NCBI RefSeq assembly: GCF_001625195.1 | Contig: NC_054389.1 | Location: 9,978,520 to 10,042,519 of the forward strand | Origin: Drechmeria coniospora | Taxonomy: Eukaryota; Ascomycota; Sordariomycetes; Hypocreales; Ophiocordycipitaceae | Reading direction: 5' to 3' | Length of the DNA stretch: 64,000 bases | Part shown: positions 11,601 to 21,535 of the stretch, piece by piece | How positions within the stretch are numbered: position 1 is the first letter of the stretch | How the letters are laid out: each line of letters starts with the position of its first letter | Translations under genes and position numbers: made by a program | The notes under the pieces: generated by a model | Seen by the model: only the letters and a program-made list of their open reading frames with translations | Told to the model about the DNA's origin: nothing | Database searches by the model: none

Positions 11601-12004
11601 GCCTGCTCATCAACTGCTACCTCGTCGGCAACGGCAGCCTGGCGTCGCCGATGAACGAGAAGGGCTGCGGCCGGATGCAGCTCAACATTCTCGTGCTGCA
11701 GCAGAATCTCAAGAACGTCGAGGAAGGCGTGGACCTCGCGCGCGCGGCAAACTACTTTGCCCTGTTCGAGAAGGGCCCGGACGCCATCGTGCAGAAGGCC
11801 AAGGACGACATGGAGGAGGACGAGGAGGGAGCGGCCAAGGAGATCCCGGGCCACGACAAGTTTTCGTACGATGAGCTCAAGGCCTTGGTGGAGCTCTGCT
11901 ACAGCGAGCAGCTGGCCAACCCGGAGAGGGGAATCGCGTCGGCGGCGAAGAGGAGGATGGAGGACAAGCTTCTGGGGCTCAGCGAGCACATGTGGCAGAC
12001 GTGA
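8651..12004 (+). CDS. SEC8: Exocyst complex component Sec8
   Basis: Subunit of the octameric exocyst that tethers post-Golgi vesicles to the plasma membrane at growing tips; 1094 residues, normal for filamentous fungi. Exons 8651-11271 and 11341-12004 are joined by a phase-2 intron (gtaagt...ggctaac...ctccag). Residues about 90-230 carry the Sec8 N-terminal helical region (QIAQVLNHIRSEWP, then a coiled-coil stretch HKIQGSIQASQKRVRALKKSL), followed by the long helical rods. Two low-complexity insertions stand out: an N-terminal run of GNDY tetrapeptides (about residues 13-42) and an alanine/glycine-rich linker near residues 545-590. The acidic segment MEEDEEGAAKE lies near the C-terminus. Start: first ATG after upstream stops, just before the repeat. 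Family is confident; the intron is well supported by phase. Confidence 0.92.
8687..8770 (+). repeat. In-frame 12-bp tandem repeat encoding GNDY
   Basis: Seven tandem copies of ggcaacgactac, with one internal synonymous change (tat) and a last unit changed to GNGY. They encode consecutive Gly-Asn-Asp-Tyr tetrapeptides inside the SEC8 N-terminus. Near-identity at DNA level suggests recent slippage expansion rather than old selection on the peptide. Confidence 0.95.
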
Positions 12005-12409
12005 GGGCCCGGCAGCGGGCGCGCCCGTCGTGGTTGGGTGTTCCGCGTCGTGGCTGCGACGTAGCGAAGGGCGCATGACGACTCGCACGAGGGATCGGCC
12101 CTGCTCGCGACCCTGTTGCGCATGGGTCGCGAGTTATTCCTGGGTATCCGTGTAGGAGATGATGGTGGATGGATGTCCTGTATTCCACTCGAAACGAATG
12201 CTCGAGTCGCTTGGCATAATTATCACGTGGACGACAGAAGCAGGTTGCTAGAACGACATTCCGTTGACCTTTGTTCGACGAGGGCTGACGGCCAAGCACG
12301 ATGTGCGAATAGGCAGGCACGGAACAATCGATCTTGTTTCGAGAGACATTCTGGACGCTTCCACGACGAGACACGACACCACGAGTAGGTGCCCTTTTTT
12401 TTTTGTCCA

Positions 12410-15400
12410 GCAGTAGTGCGGTACTTGCGAGTACATGGGAGTGTTTGCGGTTGTACTGTATTAGTAAGTATATACGTGGTAATAGTGCTCTGTATTGAGG
12501 GAGGAGTGAGCAGTACAGGTACGAGCAGCTGCAGGAGTAGGATTTTTTTATGTACCTACGAGTACTCCGTACTCGTTGCTAGTTCAAGCAGTGCACTGTA
12601 CATGTACTTGCAGTGTACTTACTGTACGAAGTACCGACAAATACAGTAAGTACATGCTCCAATGCTTAGACATGTACGGAGTAATGCGTACCTACTCTGT
12701 ACTCTGGTCCGTGCAGAGTACTGTACACCTACCTACTATTACTGTAGGTAAGTATGCATGCCATAGTAGGCAGTGACTTGCAATTACTTGCCTATTTGTA
12801 CTCGTACTTGGTGCCTTACTTGGCGGGCTGGGAGATCATGCTGCAGTAGGGAGTAAGCGTCCTGGACTCGTGCAGAAATTACAAGCTCGATCCAGGCTGG
12901 AGCAACCTCATGTGGTGGCCACATATGTACTGAGTACAAGTACCTACTAGGTAGTAGATGACAGGTTCCTGCTCGCGATAAGTAATACAGTACTAGTAGC
13001 ACCACATTGCAGTGCTTGTACTCCATCGGTACAGTACCACTGCTTTTGATGAAACGGCGCTTCGAAGAAACCCATGGTCGTCCGTTGGTACGCTGGTCGC
13101 AAATTCTAAAGAAAACTAAAGAAAGAAAAGAAAAGAAAAGCAACGTGCTACGCAAGCCAGGCTCTGAAATCCACCTTTACGGGGCTCTTTGTGGTGTTTC
13201 AACCTACATGTACGGAGTAAGTATGTATACGAACCTTCCAGCTGTACCGCCGAATCATGGCGCATTGCGATTGACGGTTCGTAGTTGCGTACTGTAATTA
13301 TATAATTATAAGCAGGTACATGCATGTACCTCCGGAGTAAGTACTGGTATAATACTACTCCGTACTTGCCTCCTAGTATCTGCACCAACTAACCCGGTAG
13401 AACTAGTAATAGCTACCTAGTATGGAGTAGTATTACAAGTACTTGCTTGTAGTGCAGATACCCCCGTGCAGCACGCAGTGAGTACTAGGTAGGGACTAAG
13501 TCAGCATACACCTCTCACATTAAATCTGTACCGCACAAGTACCTACCACGAGTACAACTGCTGTAACTGCATAGTACTAAGGTACCTAGTACTGAAAGTA
13601 CAAGCCAGCACTGGGCCATGTACTGTACGGACGCACCCAAAAGTAGGTGCGTATTTAGGTACTGTAAGTAGGTGCCTGCTAGGTGTACCTAAGTACTGTA
13701 CACTCACCGCAGCACTTGCACACATACTTGTACATGTACGAGTACATATTACCTTAGTGCTTAGCAGCACGGATACAGAATGCAGGACCTGTAATTACTC
13801 CGTACTTACGGAGTACTAGGTACCTTGGTTAGTACTGTACTTCCATGAAGTCCACTGTGCCATTGCAGTCGGTCTCCGTAGCAGCTCCGCAAAGGGTACT
13901 CCGGACTGGTGACGTTCCCTCTTGCTGGCCTGAGCGTTTACTTGCCGAGGTACCACACTAATTAATCTGTACTCTGTACTCCGTACGGAGTACATTACAT
14001 GTATTACGACTTCACTCAACTCAATTTGGTATCCATAATAGTAATCCTCCATACCATGACCTTGGATCGCCACATATGCGGTGGGGAATGACCTGCTTCA
14101 GCTTCGGCTCGCCCCTTGGTGAATGGCGCAGATGACCTTTTGAGCCTGGCGGCCCCTTGTGGTGCATGGAGCGGACGAGTTGCCATTTGTCGCATCGGAG
14201 CTGGCTGGTCGTACGTACCATCGGCCTGTGTGTAGATGTGTAGATGTGCATGTACGACGACAAACGCATGCATGTGCAGGACCTACATGGGCGCATCTGG
14301 ACGCCACGCCGTACCTGCATTTATATTGCTTCAGCTCCCGAGGTAGATGCCAGTTAGGTGCTTACGAGGCTTACGACCGAGACATGAGATGCACCCCCCC
14401 CTTTCGATGTGCGGAGCACTTGGGCGGCCAAGTACCTGGAGTACTAGCACCTCCAGCTACTGATGTACTGTAGTTGTAGGCAGCAAGTAAGCACAAGTAA
14501 AAGCGCAAGTACTTGTACGAGGAATATTGCGTGCTTTTCTCCATACGGAGCTTTAATGCTGTCATATTCGTACATGTATAGATTACTGACGCAGTGGATA
14601 GTACTTAAGTAGAAACGGCATGCCAATGTCGTATGGGTACGGAGTAATGGTGCCAGCATCCTTGCTCGCGACCGTCATTAAACCAAAATAAAGGCCAAGT
14701 AATTGCACTTACTTCCTGTACGGAGTACGGAGTACACCTGTGGAGTATACTTAGCTGTAAGTATGCACTTGCGAGTGCAGTTACCTACTAGGTAATACCT
14801 AGGTAATGCATGTACAAGCACCGAACGGAGTATTACTTCACATGTACAGACACTACGGAGTACAGGTACGATGAATGCACACTGCCAGTGAGCAAGCAAG
14901 CATGTCCAGTGCGGCGAACCGCGCGTTTCGCTAGTCCCATGCTCCATACTTGCGTCGTACAAGGGACGTACGCGTCTACTTACATTGGCATAGTACTAGT
15001 TGTACATGTACTTGTGAGGAGCACTTGCAAGTAAGTAAGTGCTTGCATGTGGCAAGTGCATGTACGTACATGTACATGCACGGGGTACTCCGTACAGGAC
15101 ACTGTTCTCCATGCAACCGCCCAAGCGCATGTGTTACTTACTCACGGACAGTGCAAGTTCTTGTGTGTACTTACTGTACTTGGTTGTACTTGCGTATCAT
15201 GTACATTAGATCCAAGCATTGACATGTCCACACTGGCCACTGCCCCGGACCCAGTGGGAAACAATTAATACAAGGTACGGAGTACAGTAGATTATATTAG
15301 ATTAATCCCGTCTGTGGTTCCTGTCGCCAACGGTGAGAGCTGTGAATGCACGCCGCAATCGTTTCTTCCTGCCATTCGCGACCCTCCCGCCATTGCCCTC

Positions 15401-15890
15401 GTATACAAATACCTTGGTGTGCACATACTTACAGTAGTTATAGGTGTAACTACAGTACTGCATGTACTCCGTGCCAATTCACCAATCCAGCCTCGCTACC
15501 TACGTGTACTTGTACATGTACATATGCGCCGCACCAGTCGAGATACATCTCCTGGCATATCAACATGAAGGACTTCAGCCGAGCAGGTCTCCCTATCCCC
15601 CCCCCCAAAGTACAGGCCGCTCCTTGCCGTCTTGCAGGCCCTCCATGGCTGCACTGCCACTTCTGCCAGCATGAGGACGGTACTTCCATGCAGGGTATTG
15701 GTCCCCTGACACTTGCGGCACCCCGAAATTACCAGGTACCTACCTAGTAGGCGCCCCGTACCTACGACTAGCGCTGTCACTACAGGTACCTGCGGCGGGT
15801 AATAATAGCACTGAAGGAACCTGTCGGAGCAGCGCAAACTACTCCGTGCTGAGGCGAGTAATGTAAAGCCATACGAACCTACCGTCCTCC
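12410..15890. repeat. Largest array of GTAC-anchored palindromic words
   Basis: Over 3.4 kb the words gtactccgtac/gtacggagtac, gtacatgtac, gtacttgtac and tacctagta recur at irregular spacing. Examples: gagtactccgtactcg near 12560, the 18-bp palindrome 13976-13993, gtacggagtacggagtac at 14719-14736 and tactccgtacttacggagta near 13797-13816. Spacing is irregular, so this is neither a satellite nor a CRISPR. No terminal repeats or coding frame were found. Confidence 0.75.
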
Positions 15891-16836
15891 TCTCCTCCGC
15901 CTCCTCCACAACCAAGATTGCCCTGTTCGCCAAGAGTCTTTCCACGCCAATTCCGCCCGTCGCATTGCCATTGTTCGCCTGCCATCAGATCGTCTCTTCA
16001 TCCTCCCACATCCTTTTCTCGCCTCTTCGCGCGCGTCGTGTCGGAATCGTCTCCCCCAGCATCGCCTTTCGAGCATCGCTTCGGCCGCCGTTTCTTCAGA
16101 CGGACGAAAGGCTGCTAGTCTGCCCCGGACTAGTAGGTGGACATTCGACTTAGGGGGGTGCAAAGGGGCAGAGGCAGAGAGGGAACACCCACTGGGCGGC
16201 CTGGGAACACTGTGGAGGAAAATTCCTCCACATCTGCTCGCACTGCCTCATACTTGCACACGGCAATAATACTCCCAACGCCCAAACCGGAACCTCCTAA
16301 CCCACCTCCCACTCCCACCCTCCATCATCCATCCTCCACCGCCCTCCTCCACCACCACCCTCCACCACCGCCGCCCTCCACCACTCTTCTCGTGCCGTGC
16401 CCTCGTCCGAGGACAGACTCGGTGCTCCTCATCATCAGACATCCACCAGGCGGCAACCGTCGACGAGAGAGGTCCCTCCCGCCACCACCCTGTCCCGTCC
16501 CTCCTTCGACTGCCTTCTCGCGCTCGCGTTGCTTTGCATTCGTTGTCACATCCTGTGCTCCGCGCCAGCGTCAAGGCCGCAAGCCTGTCGAGGTCTCGTC
16601 CGAACTCTCCCTCCCGTCGGTCGTCGCGGCTTGTTCCATCACCCCGTCACCGTCCGAATCGACGCTGGTTCCCTGCTGCGGATCGCACACCACCGCCTCC
16701 TGCACGGCCTTCTCGTCCTATTGATCCCCCCCCCCCCCCAACCCCCTTTTGTTTCCTTCTTGTTTCGTTCAACACTCTGCCGAGCCGCCTCTGAATTGCC
16801 GTCGCGACATTGGCCGCGAGTTGTCGTACAGCGACC
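15890..16836 (+). promoter_or_regulatory. Pyrimidine-rich KNR4 promoter and leader
   Basis: Long CT/CCA-rich tracts on the plus strand end just upstream of the KNR4 start; such tracts commonly mark transcription-start regions of highly used fungal promoters. No specific factor site can be named. Confidence 0.35.
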
Positions 16837-18554
16837 ATGGCGAACTCAGGGTCCGTTGCCTCCCCAGCCTCGCCCATCCCTCATCGTCGACACGATGACG
16901 TCGCTGACGCTCCGACGGCAGTTTCGGCATCGCCCTCCGCTCCTTCTGGCACACCATGACCAGCAACGATAGACGTGAGACCTCCTCCCTGTTCCCTCGA
17001 TTAAAATGAATCGAATCGACCCTCGGACGAGAGCAGGGGCTGATGCCAGACGCTGTCGCAGACTCCTCCTTCGACTCCCCGCAACGGACGGGACGCCATG
17101 TTCCGCTGCACGACGGACGGAGCGGCATCATGACGGGCGTCGCGACGGCATCCGAATCTCGCGCCGACGTCAGCTCCCCGTACTGTGACGATTCCGGACG
17201 CGCGTCCCCCTCGGATGTCGGTGGCTTGAGGACGCCCTCCAACGGCGCCTACTCGCCGGGCCTGCGGTCCTTGTCCGCCAAGAGGTCGGAAGGCCTCGAG
17301 GTGCCGAGCTCAAACGGCGGCGACGTTCCGATGCAGCCGTTCGAGGACGGCCTCGCACCCCCGCCCCCCGTCCTCCACTCGTGGACGAGGATAGACGCCT
17401 GGGCCGAGGAGAACTACTGCGAGCTCTGGGACCAACTCGGCGAGGGCGCCACCACCAACGACCTCAACGACCTCGAGCATCAGCTCGACTGCTCCCTGCC
17501 GCAGGACGTGCGCGAGTCTCTCACCATCCACGACGGCCAGGAGCGGGGAGGCAGGCCCACCGGCATCATCTTCGGCTCCATGCTCATGGACTGCGAGGAG
17601 ATTGTGCAAGAGTGGGAGACGTGGAGGCGGGTCAACCACCAGTTCCTGCTCGACACGGCCAACGCCAAGCCTCCGACGCCGACCAAGGCCGTCGGAGGCG
17701 GTGTCGAGGCGTCGTCGTCGAAGCAGCGGCCGTCGACGTCGTCGTCCGACAACCCCGAGGAGTGGCGCCAGACCCTGCTGTCGAGGCAGGGCTCGGTGCC
17801 TGCCAACGCGGTGCAGAAGGCCTACGCCCACATCGGCTGGATCCCTCTCGTCCGCGACTGGGGCGGCAACAACTTGGCCGTCGACTTGGCTCCCGGCCCC
17901 GGCGGTCGGTGGGGGCAGATCATCCTCTTCGGCCGCGACTACGACACCAAGTACGTCGTTGCCCGCTCCTGGGCCGCCTTCCTCGCCCTCGTCGCCGACG
18001 ACCTCAACAGCGGAAAGTGGTTCGTCGACGACGACAGCGGCGAGCTCAAGCTGAGGGAGTTCAAGGATGCGCGCGTCGAGCCGGCCTACTTCAGCATCCT
18101 GCGGTGGAGGATGGACCAGAAGCACGGCCGACGTGCGGCCAAGCGTGTGTCGATGACGCCGGCCAAGATGGGCTCGCCTCGCGGCTCGCGATCCAACTCG
18201 CCCTACGCGAGCCCCCCCGAGACGAGTGGAGACATGCGCGGTCGATCTCTGCAGCGCCTTAGCGCATCCTCCCCCCTCGCGAGCCCCATGCGGTCCATGT
18301 ACGGCAAGGCGCCGCTGAGCAAGGTGACGGAGGAGTTGACGATACAGGACATGCCCACGCCGGAATTGCAGCCGAGCAAGCTGGTCGAGGTCGAGACGCC
18401 GCGGGACAGCGAAGAGGAGAAGGCCGAGCTCTCGATCCTCGCTCCGCCCGAGCCGGAGGTCCCAAAGGACAAGGAGATGGAGAAGCCCTCGAGCAAGACG
18501 AACGGCAAGCAGCCTGCCGCTGTTGATGATTTGATGAAGACGATTGAGATATAG
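16837..18554 (+). CDS. KNR4: KNR4/SMI1-like cell wall assembly regulator
   Basis: Homologue of yeast Knr4/Smi1, a hub that coordinates cell-wall synthesis, calcineurin/Slt2 signalling and polarity; 519 residues. Exons: 16837-16850, 16922-16974 and 17062-18554. The third alone lacks the family's N-terminus. The first two restore it: the joined start reads MANSGFGIALRSFWHTMTS, then NDRHSSFDSPQRTGRH, matching the conserved SFWHTMTS...FDSP...TGRH opening. Residues about 130-310 are the SMI1/KNR4 domain (WTRIDAWAEENYCELWDQL, GIIFGSMLMD, HIGWIPLVRDWGGNNLAVDLAPG, GQIILFGRDYDTKYVVA). The C-terminal third is Ser/Pro-rich and probably disordered. The first exon is only 14 bp, and its donor (gtccgt) is not the strongest, so the alternative start at 16956 (MTSNDR) cannot be excluded. 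Confidence 0.88.
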
Positions 18555-19624
18555 GCCGAGGTTCGGAACGAACATGATGCAACCATCCACCATTCACCAT
18601 TCACCATTCACCATCCATCATTCGCCATCCACCATCCATCATTCGCCATCCACCATTTACCATTCACCATCTATCCACTCACGCCCGCGCGCGCAATCGT
18701 GCACGCAAGCACAGCCGCGCAAGGCCATGGCACGACCTTGCTTCGCCGACGGCCTCGCCCGTCGAGGTAACTGCCGAGGGAGCCTTGTTGCAGAAGATGA
18801 AAAATTCAGAACTGCGGATTTGGCGTTTGGGCCTGACGACCCTGGAGACTCATTTCCCATTTGCCATTGAGCGGTGACGGGCCCTTCGTCTTGGTGGTGC
18901 GAAGCTGCATCGTATCCCATGCCTTCGCCCGACACTTGTTTGCATTTCTTGCCCGCCAGCAACGCCAACGCGCGCATTATAGACGGCTCGGTGTAGAATA
19001 TCAATACGGTTGGCGGTACCGTTCGCGCTCGGTGCTGGCGTGGGAGGCGACTTTCCTTTCAAATGCCTTGGGCGCGAGGAGCGGCGTCGCATTAATGAAT
19101 CGATGTGAGCGAATTGCTCGCTCGGGGGGAGGGCACCGCACGGCGGCCAAGCAGAGAACGGAAGCTGATGAATATAAGATTATCTTGTCCGATTCGGCTT
19201 TGAAACGAGTGTGTCTGGCCATGACCCATCCGTCTACAATGCGGCATGCACATACAAAGATACGGGTGCATGGTATCCCTAGATCCGAATGTTGGATTCG
19301 GGTCTCGAGATGGCCCTCGAGGATGGCCCTCAAGGTAAGCAAGGGACGGCGACGACGACGGTTCCGGCCTGCATGGTCACCCCCGATTGTTCAACGTACA
19401 TTGCATCGCACGCATGCAGCGAGTGCATGTAGGTGCCGTCTTGCTTCTTCCTATCTCGACTTGTGCTATACTCGTGCGAGACGTCGGCCGCGTCATTGTT
19501 TCGCCGTCGGGCAAAATCGGCCCGCTGGCGACGGCCAACTTTCCGCCTCGATCCGTGCTTCTCGCATACCTTGTCATGGTCACCATGCGTTCCATCCCTC
19601 GACAGGCCCCAACCGTGGTCGATA
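18555..19624. other. KNR4 3' flank and intergenic region
   Basis: Begins with the CCATTCA/CCATC minisatellite (18582-18676) that probably lies in the KNR4 3' UTR. The rest shows no recognisable coding signal; long frames on the plus strand around 18.9-19.6 kb have arginine-rich shadow composition. Confidence 0.45.
18582..18676. repeat. CCATTCACCAT-type minisatellite in KNR4 3' flank
   Basis: About 95 bp of imperfect tandem units accattc, ccatccatcattcg and variants, starting roughly 27 bp after the KNR4 stop. Lies where a 3' UTR is expected. Confidence 0.85.
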
Positions 19625-19969
19625 ATGGCGGCATCTACCGTCCTCGCGGTGCCTACACTCTTGCTCCTCGCTCGACCATCTTCTGCCTACGTTGGGGCGA
19701 GGGAGACGTCCTCAAACGACGTCCGATTTTGGCATGACCAGTCTATCCCGTCATTTTTACACCCTTCTTCAGCGTCGGCACATGATATTGCCGGTTCCTT
19801 CATCGTGCCCACGCTGGGTTCCGCTGAGGACGTCATCAGGGTATCGATATTGCATGCGAGTGGGTGGCTTGGCCAAGACTCTCTGGGTCCGGTCCCGGTC
19901 CTTGGCCATGTTGAGACTGTTCTTGCTTTCGTGTTCCGATACTGGCGAGCGAGTCGAGTTCTCGATTAA
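19625..19969 (+). CDS. Possible small secreted protein (weak candidate)
   Basis: A 114-codon frame starts with a convincing secretion-signal pattern: MAASTVLAVPTLLLLARPSS followed by AYVGA, with a short polar start, an L-rich core and small residues before a likely cleavage after SSA. The remaining 90 residues lack cysteines and match nothing I recognise. It lies 36 bp before the 3' end of the ADP-ribosyltransferase gene on the other strand. Against it: no intron or conserved domain, and the frame is open further upstream, so it may be a chance frame. Report as a candidate only. Confidence 0.2.
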   Translation: MAASTVLAVPTLLLLARPSSAYVGARETSSNDVRFWHDQSIPSFLHPSSASAHDIAGSFIVPTLGSAEDVIRVSILHASGWLGQDSLGPVPVLGHVETVLAFVFRYWRASRVLD

Positions 19970-20005
19970 TCGTGTGAAAGCGTCAAATACACTTCTACCA
20001 TCGCA

Positions 20006-21535
20006 TCATGCGACAAAATCCACCCCGACGGTTCCGCGAGCACGCCGCTGGCGATGGACGCCGTCAGGCCCAGCGTCATCATCCTCGTCGACGTCTTGCG
20101 AACGAATTGTGCTTGTTGGCACCGAAGCAGAAACGTTTCTCAGCCCACCTGGCAAGGAGGGCGAGTGCTCGTGGGCAAGGCTCGTCGCTTTCGAAGCCCG
20201 TTTTCCCTCAGCTTCCTCTGCCGATTCCGCTTCGGCCTGTGTCAATTTCGCCACCACACACTCTTCCTCTGACGGTGCACTGAGTGAAAGGAGTGGTTTA
20301 TTGCGACGGCAATCCTCGCGGAATTGGTAAGTTTCAGGACCCATTGCTTCCACGACCCGCTTGTGTTGTTCTTCAGCCGTGAGAGCAAGAAAATCATGCT
20401 GCTCTTCGCTTGGAAGCGAGAGAAAGAGGTCCTTTTCGTCAGGAGGTAGCAAGCCTCCTGATCGAACGCAACTAGCGGATGGAAATAAAGCACCGATGCC
20501 GAGGAAGCCGGGATGGCAGTACACATTGTCAGTAGTAGGAGGGTGATCGGCGGCCCCCATGGTGACGATGGACTTGGCGAAACTCTTAAACGGAAGCTCC
20601 CGGAGAAGCATTCTAAACTTGGATGAGTTTCTGTATGAGTTTCTGTCATGATGTCCCATTCTCATCCATGTTTCCTTCTGCTTAGCGAGAGCTTTGAGAC
20701 GATGAAACTCGAGCTGCTCCCGTCCGCATTCTTGTTCTTGTCCGCGTTTGCACAGGAGGAAGCCGAGTGCCGACTTTACTACGCTGCGCGAGTGCTGCAA
20801 AGGGGAATCCCACCCCTTGTCATGCGCTTGCTTCAAGAGTCGCTGCTCAGCCTGTTTCAGCGGCTTTCCACGCAGGCTCCTCCAAAACGGTTCGTCCTTG
20901 GCTGCCGGATGGTCCCTCGGGAAGCCGGCAAGCTCGGGCTGCGGGTCACCGACACCATTGTTTGCCCATTTGGACGCCAGAAATCCCCTAGACGGCTTGA
21001 AGGTGAGCTCGGGACTGGCGCCGTTGTTGCTTGACGATGTCGACGCCCCGACTTGTGCGACGCTCCTGATCTGATCGGCACGGATGCCTCCCAACGCCAC
21101 CCACTCCTGCTGATTGGGGTAGAGGTTATGCCCCTTGAGGGTTTCGGATACGGAGAAGATGTTTTCCGTAGGCTGGAGTTCATATATGTAGCCTGGCTTT
21201 CCGCCCAGTGCCCTGATGGCGACCTTTGGATCCGTCGTGGTGGAGACGAATAGCGAGTTCTCGGGGGCTCCCCCTCCACTGACGCCTCTCATATGGGCAT
21301 AGACGCTTAAGCCGGCATCATTGTTCAAGTCGTTGCCGTGGGGCAGAAATCCGCCTGCTTTCCATATCTTCTCGGGGCTCCGGAGGTCACCGCGGAATAA
21401 GCGGGTTGGTTTGTCGTTGCCGAGGCCTCTTGGCACTTTGTATCTCCCGACGCTGTAAGCGCACACCCCAAGTGGCCACCCGATGCCTGCCAACAGTATT
21501 GACAGAAGCAGGGTGAGCCGGCACCGTGGCAACAT
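20006..21535 (-). CDS. Secreted heat-labile enterotoxin A-type ADP-ribosyltransferase
   Basis: Single-exon gene for a 509-residue protein. A signal peptide (residues 1-26, ending GVCA) precedes an enterotoxin-alpha/pertussis-S1-type ADP-ribosyltransferase domain at about 45-160. Visible catalytic elements of the R-S-E class: Arg48 in LFRGDLRSP, the serine-rich strand FVSTTTD (97-102), and Glu144 in QQEWVALGG. The residue two before that Glu is Gln, not Glu as in cholera/heat-labile toxins. The C-terminal ~340 residues, including a WxR-rich stretch and an acidic, probably disordered end, match no B-subunit I know. Such genes are multiplied in hypocrealean parasites of insects and nematodes, where they are proposed virulence effectors. 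Start: first ATG directly before the hydrophobic core. Catalysis and host role are inferred. Confidence 0.85.
   Translation of the reverse strand: MLPRCRLTLLLSILLAGIGWPLGVCAYSVGRYKVPRGLGNDKPTRLFRGDLRSPEKIWKAGGFLPHGNDLNNDAGLSVYAHMRGVSGGGAPENSLFVSTTTDPKVAIRALGGKPGYIYELQPTENIFSVSETLKGHNLYPNQQEWVALGGIRADQIRSVAQVGASTSSSNNGASPELTFKPSRGFLASKWANNGVGDPQPELAGFPRDHPAAKDEPFWRSLRGKPLKQAEQRLLKQAHDKGWDSPLQHSRSVVKSALGFLLCKRGQEQECGREQLEFHRLKALAKQKETWMRMGHHDRNSYRNSSKFRMLLRELPFKSFAKSIVTMGAADHPPTTDNVYCHPGFLGIGALFPSASCVRSGGLLPPDEKDLFLSLPSEEQHDFLALTAEEQHKRVVEAMGPETYQFREDCRRNKPLLSLSAPSEEECVVAKLTQAEAESAEEAEGKRASKATSLAHEHSPSLPGGLRNVSASVPTSTIRSQDVDEDDDAGPDGVHRQRRARGTVGVDFVA

Larger units (their letters stand above)
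12005..16836. other. 4.8-kb intergenic region rich in GTAC-anchored palindromic words
   Basis: No supported gene; open frames here are short and composed of the repeat words. From about 12,410 to 15,890 the sequence is packed with TACGGAGTA, TACTCCGTA, GTACATGTAC, GTACTTGTAC and related words, often abutting or overlapping. A clear 18-bp palindrome lies at 13976-13993. From about 15,890 to 16,836 the composition switches to a pyrimidine-rich leader (CCACCACCC, CTCC runs, a C-run near 16727) upstream of the KNR4 start. Confidence 0.6.

Noticed and set aside
12410..15890. CRISPR-like array of spaced repeats
   Set aside because: Organism is eukaryotic, repeat words are short and variably spaced, and there is no constant spacer length or cas gene.
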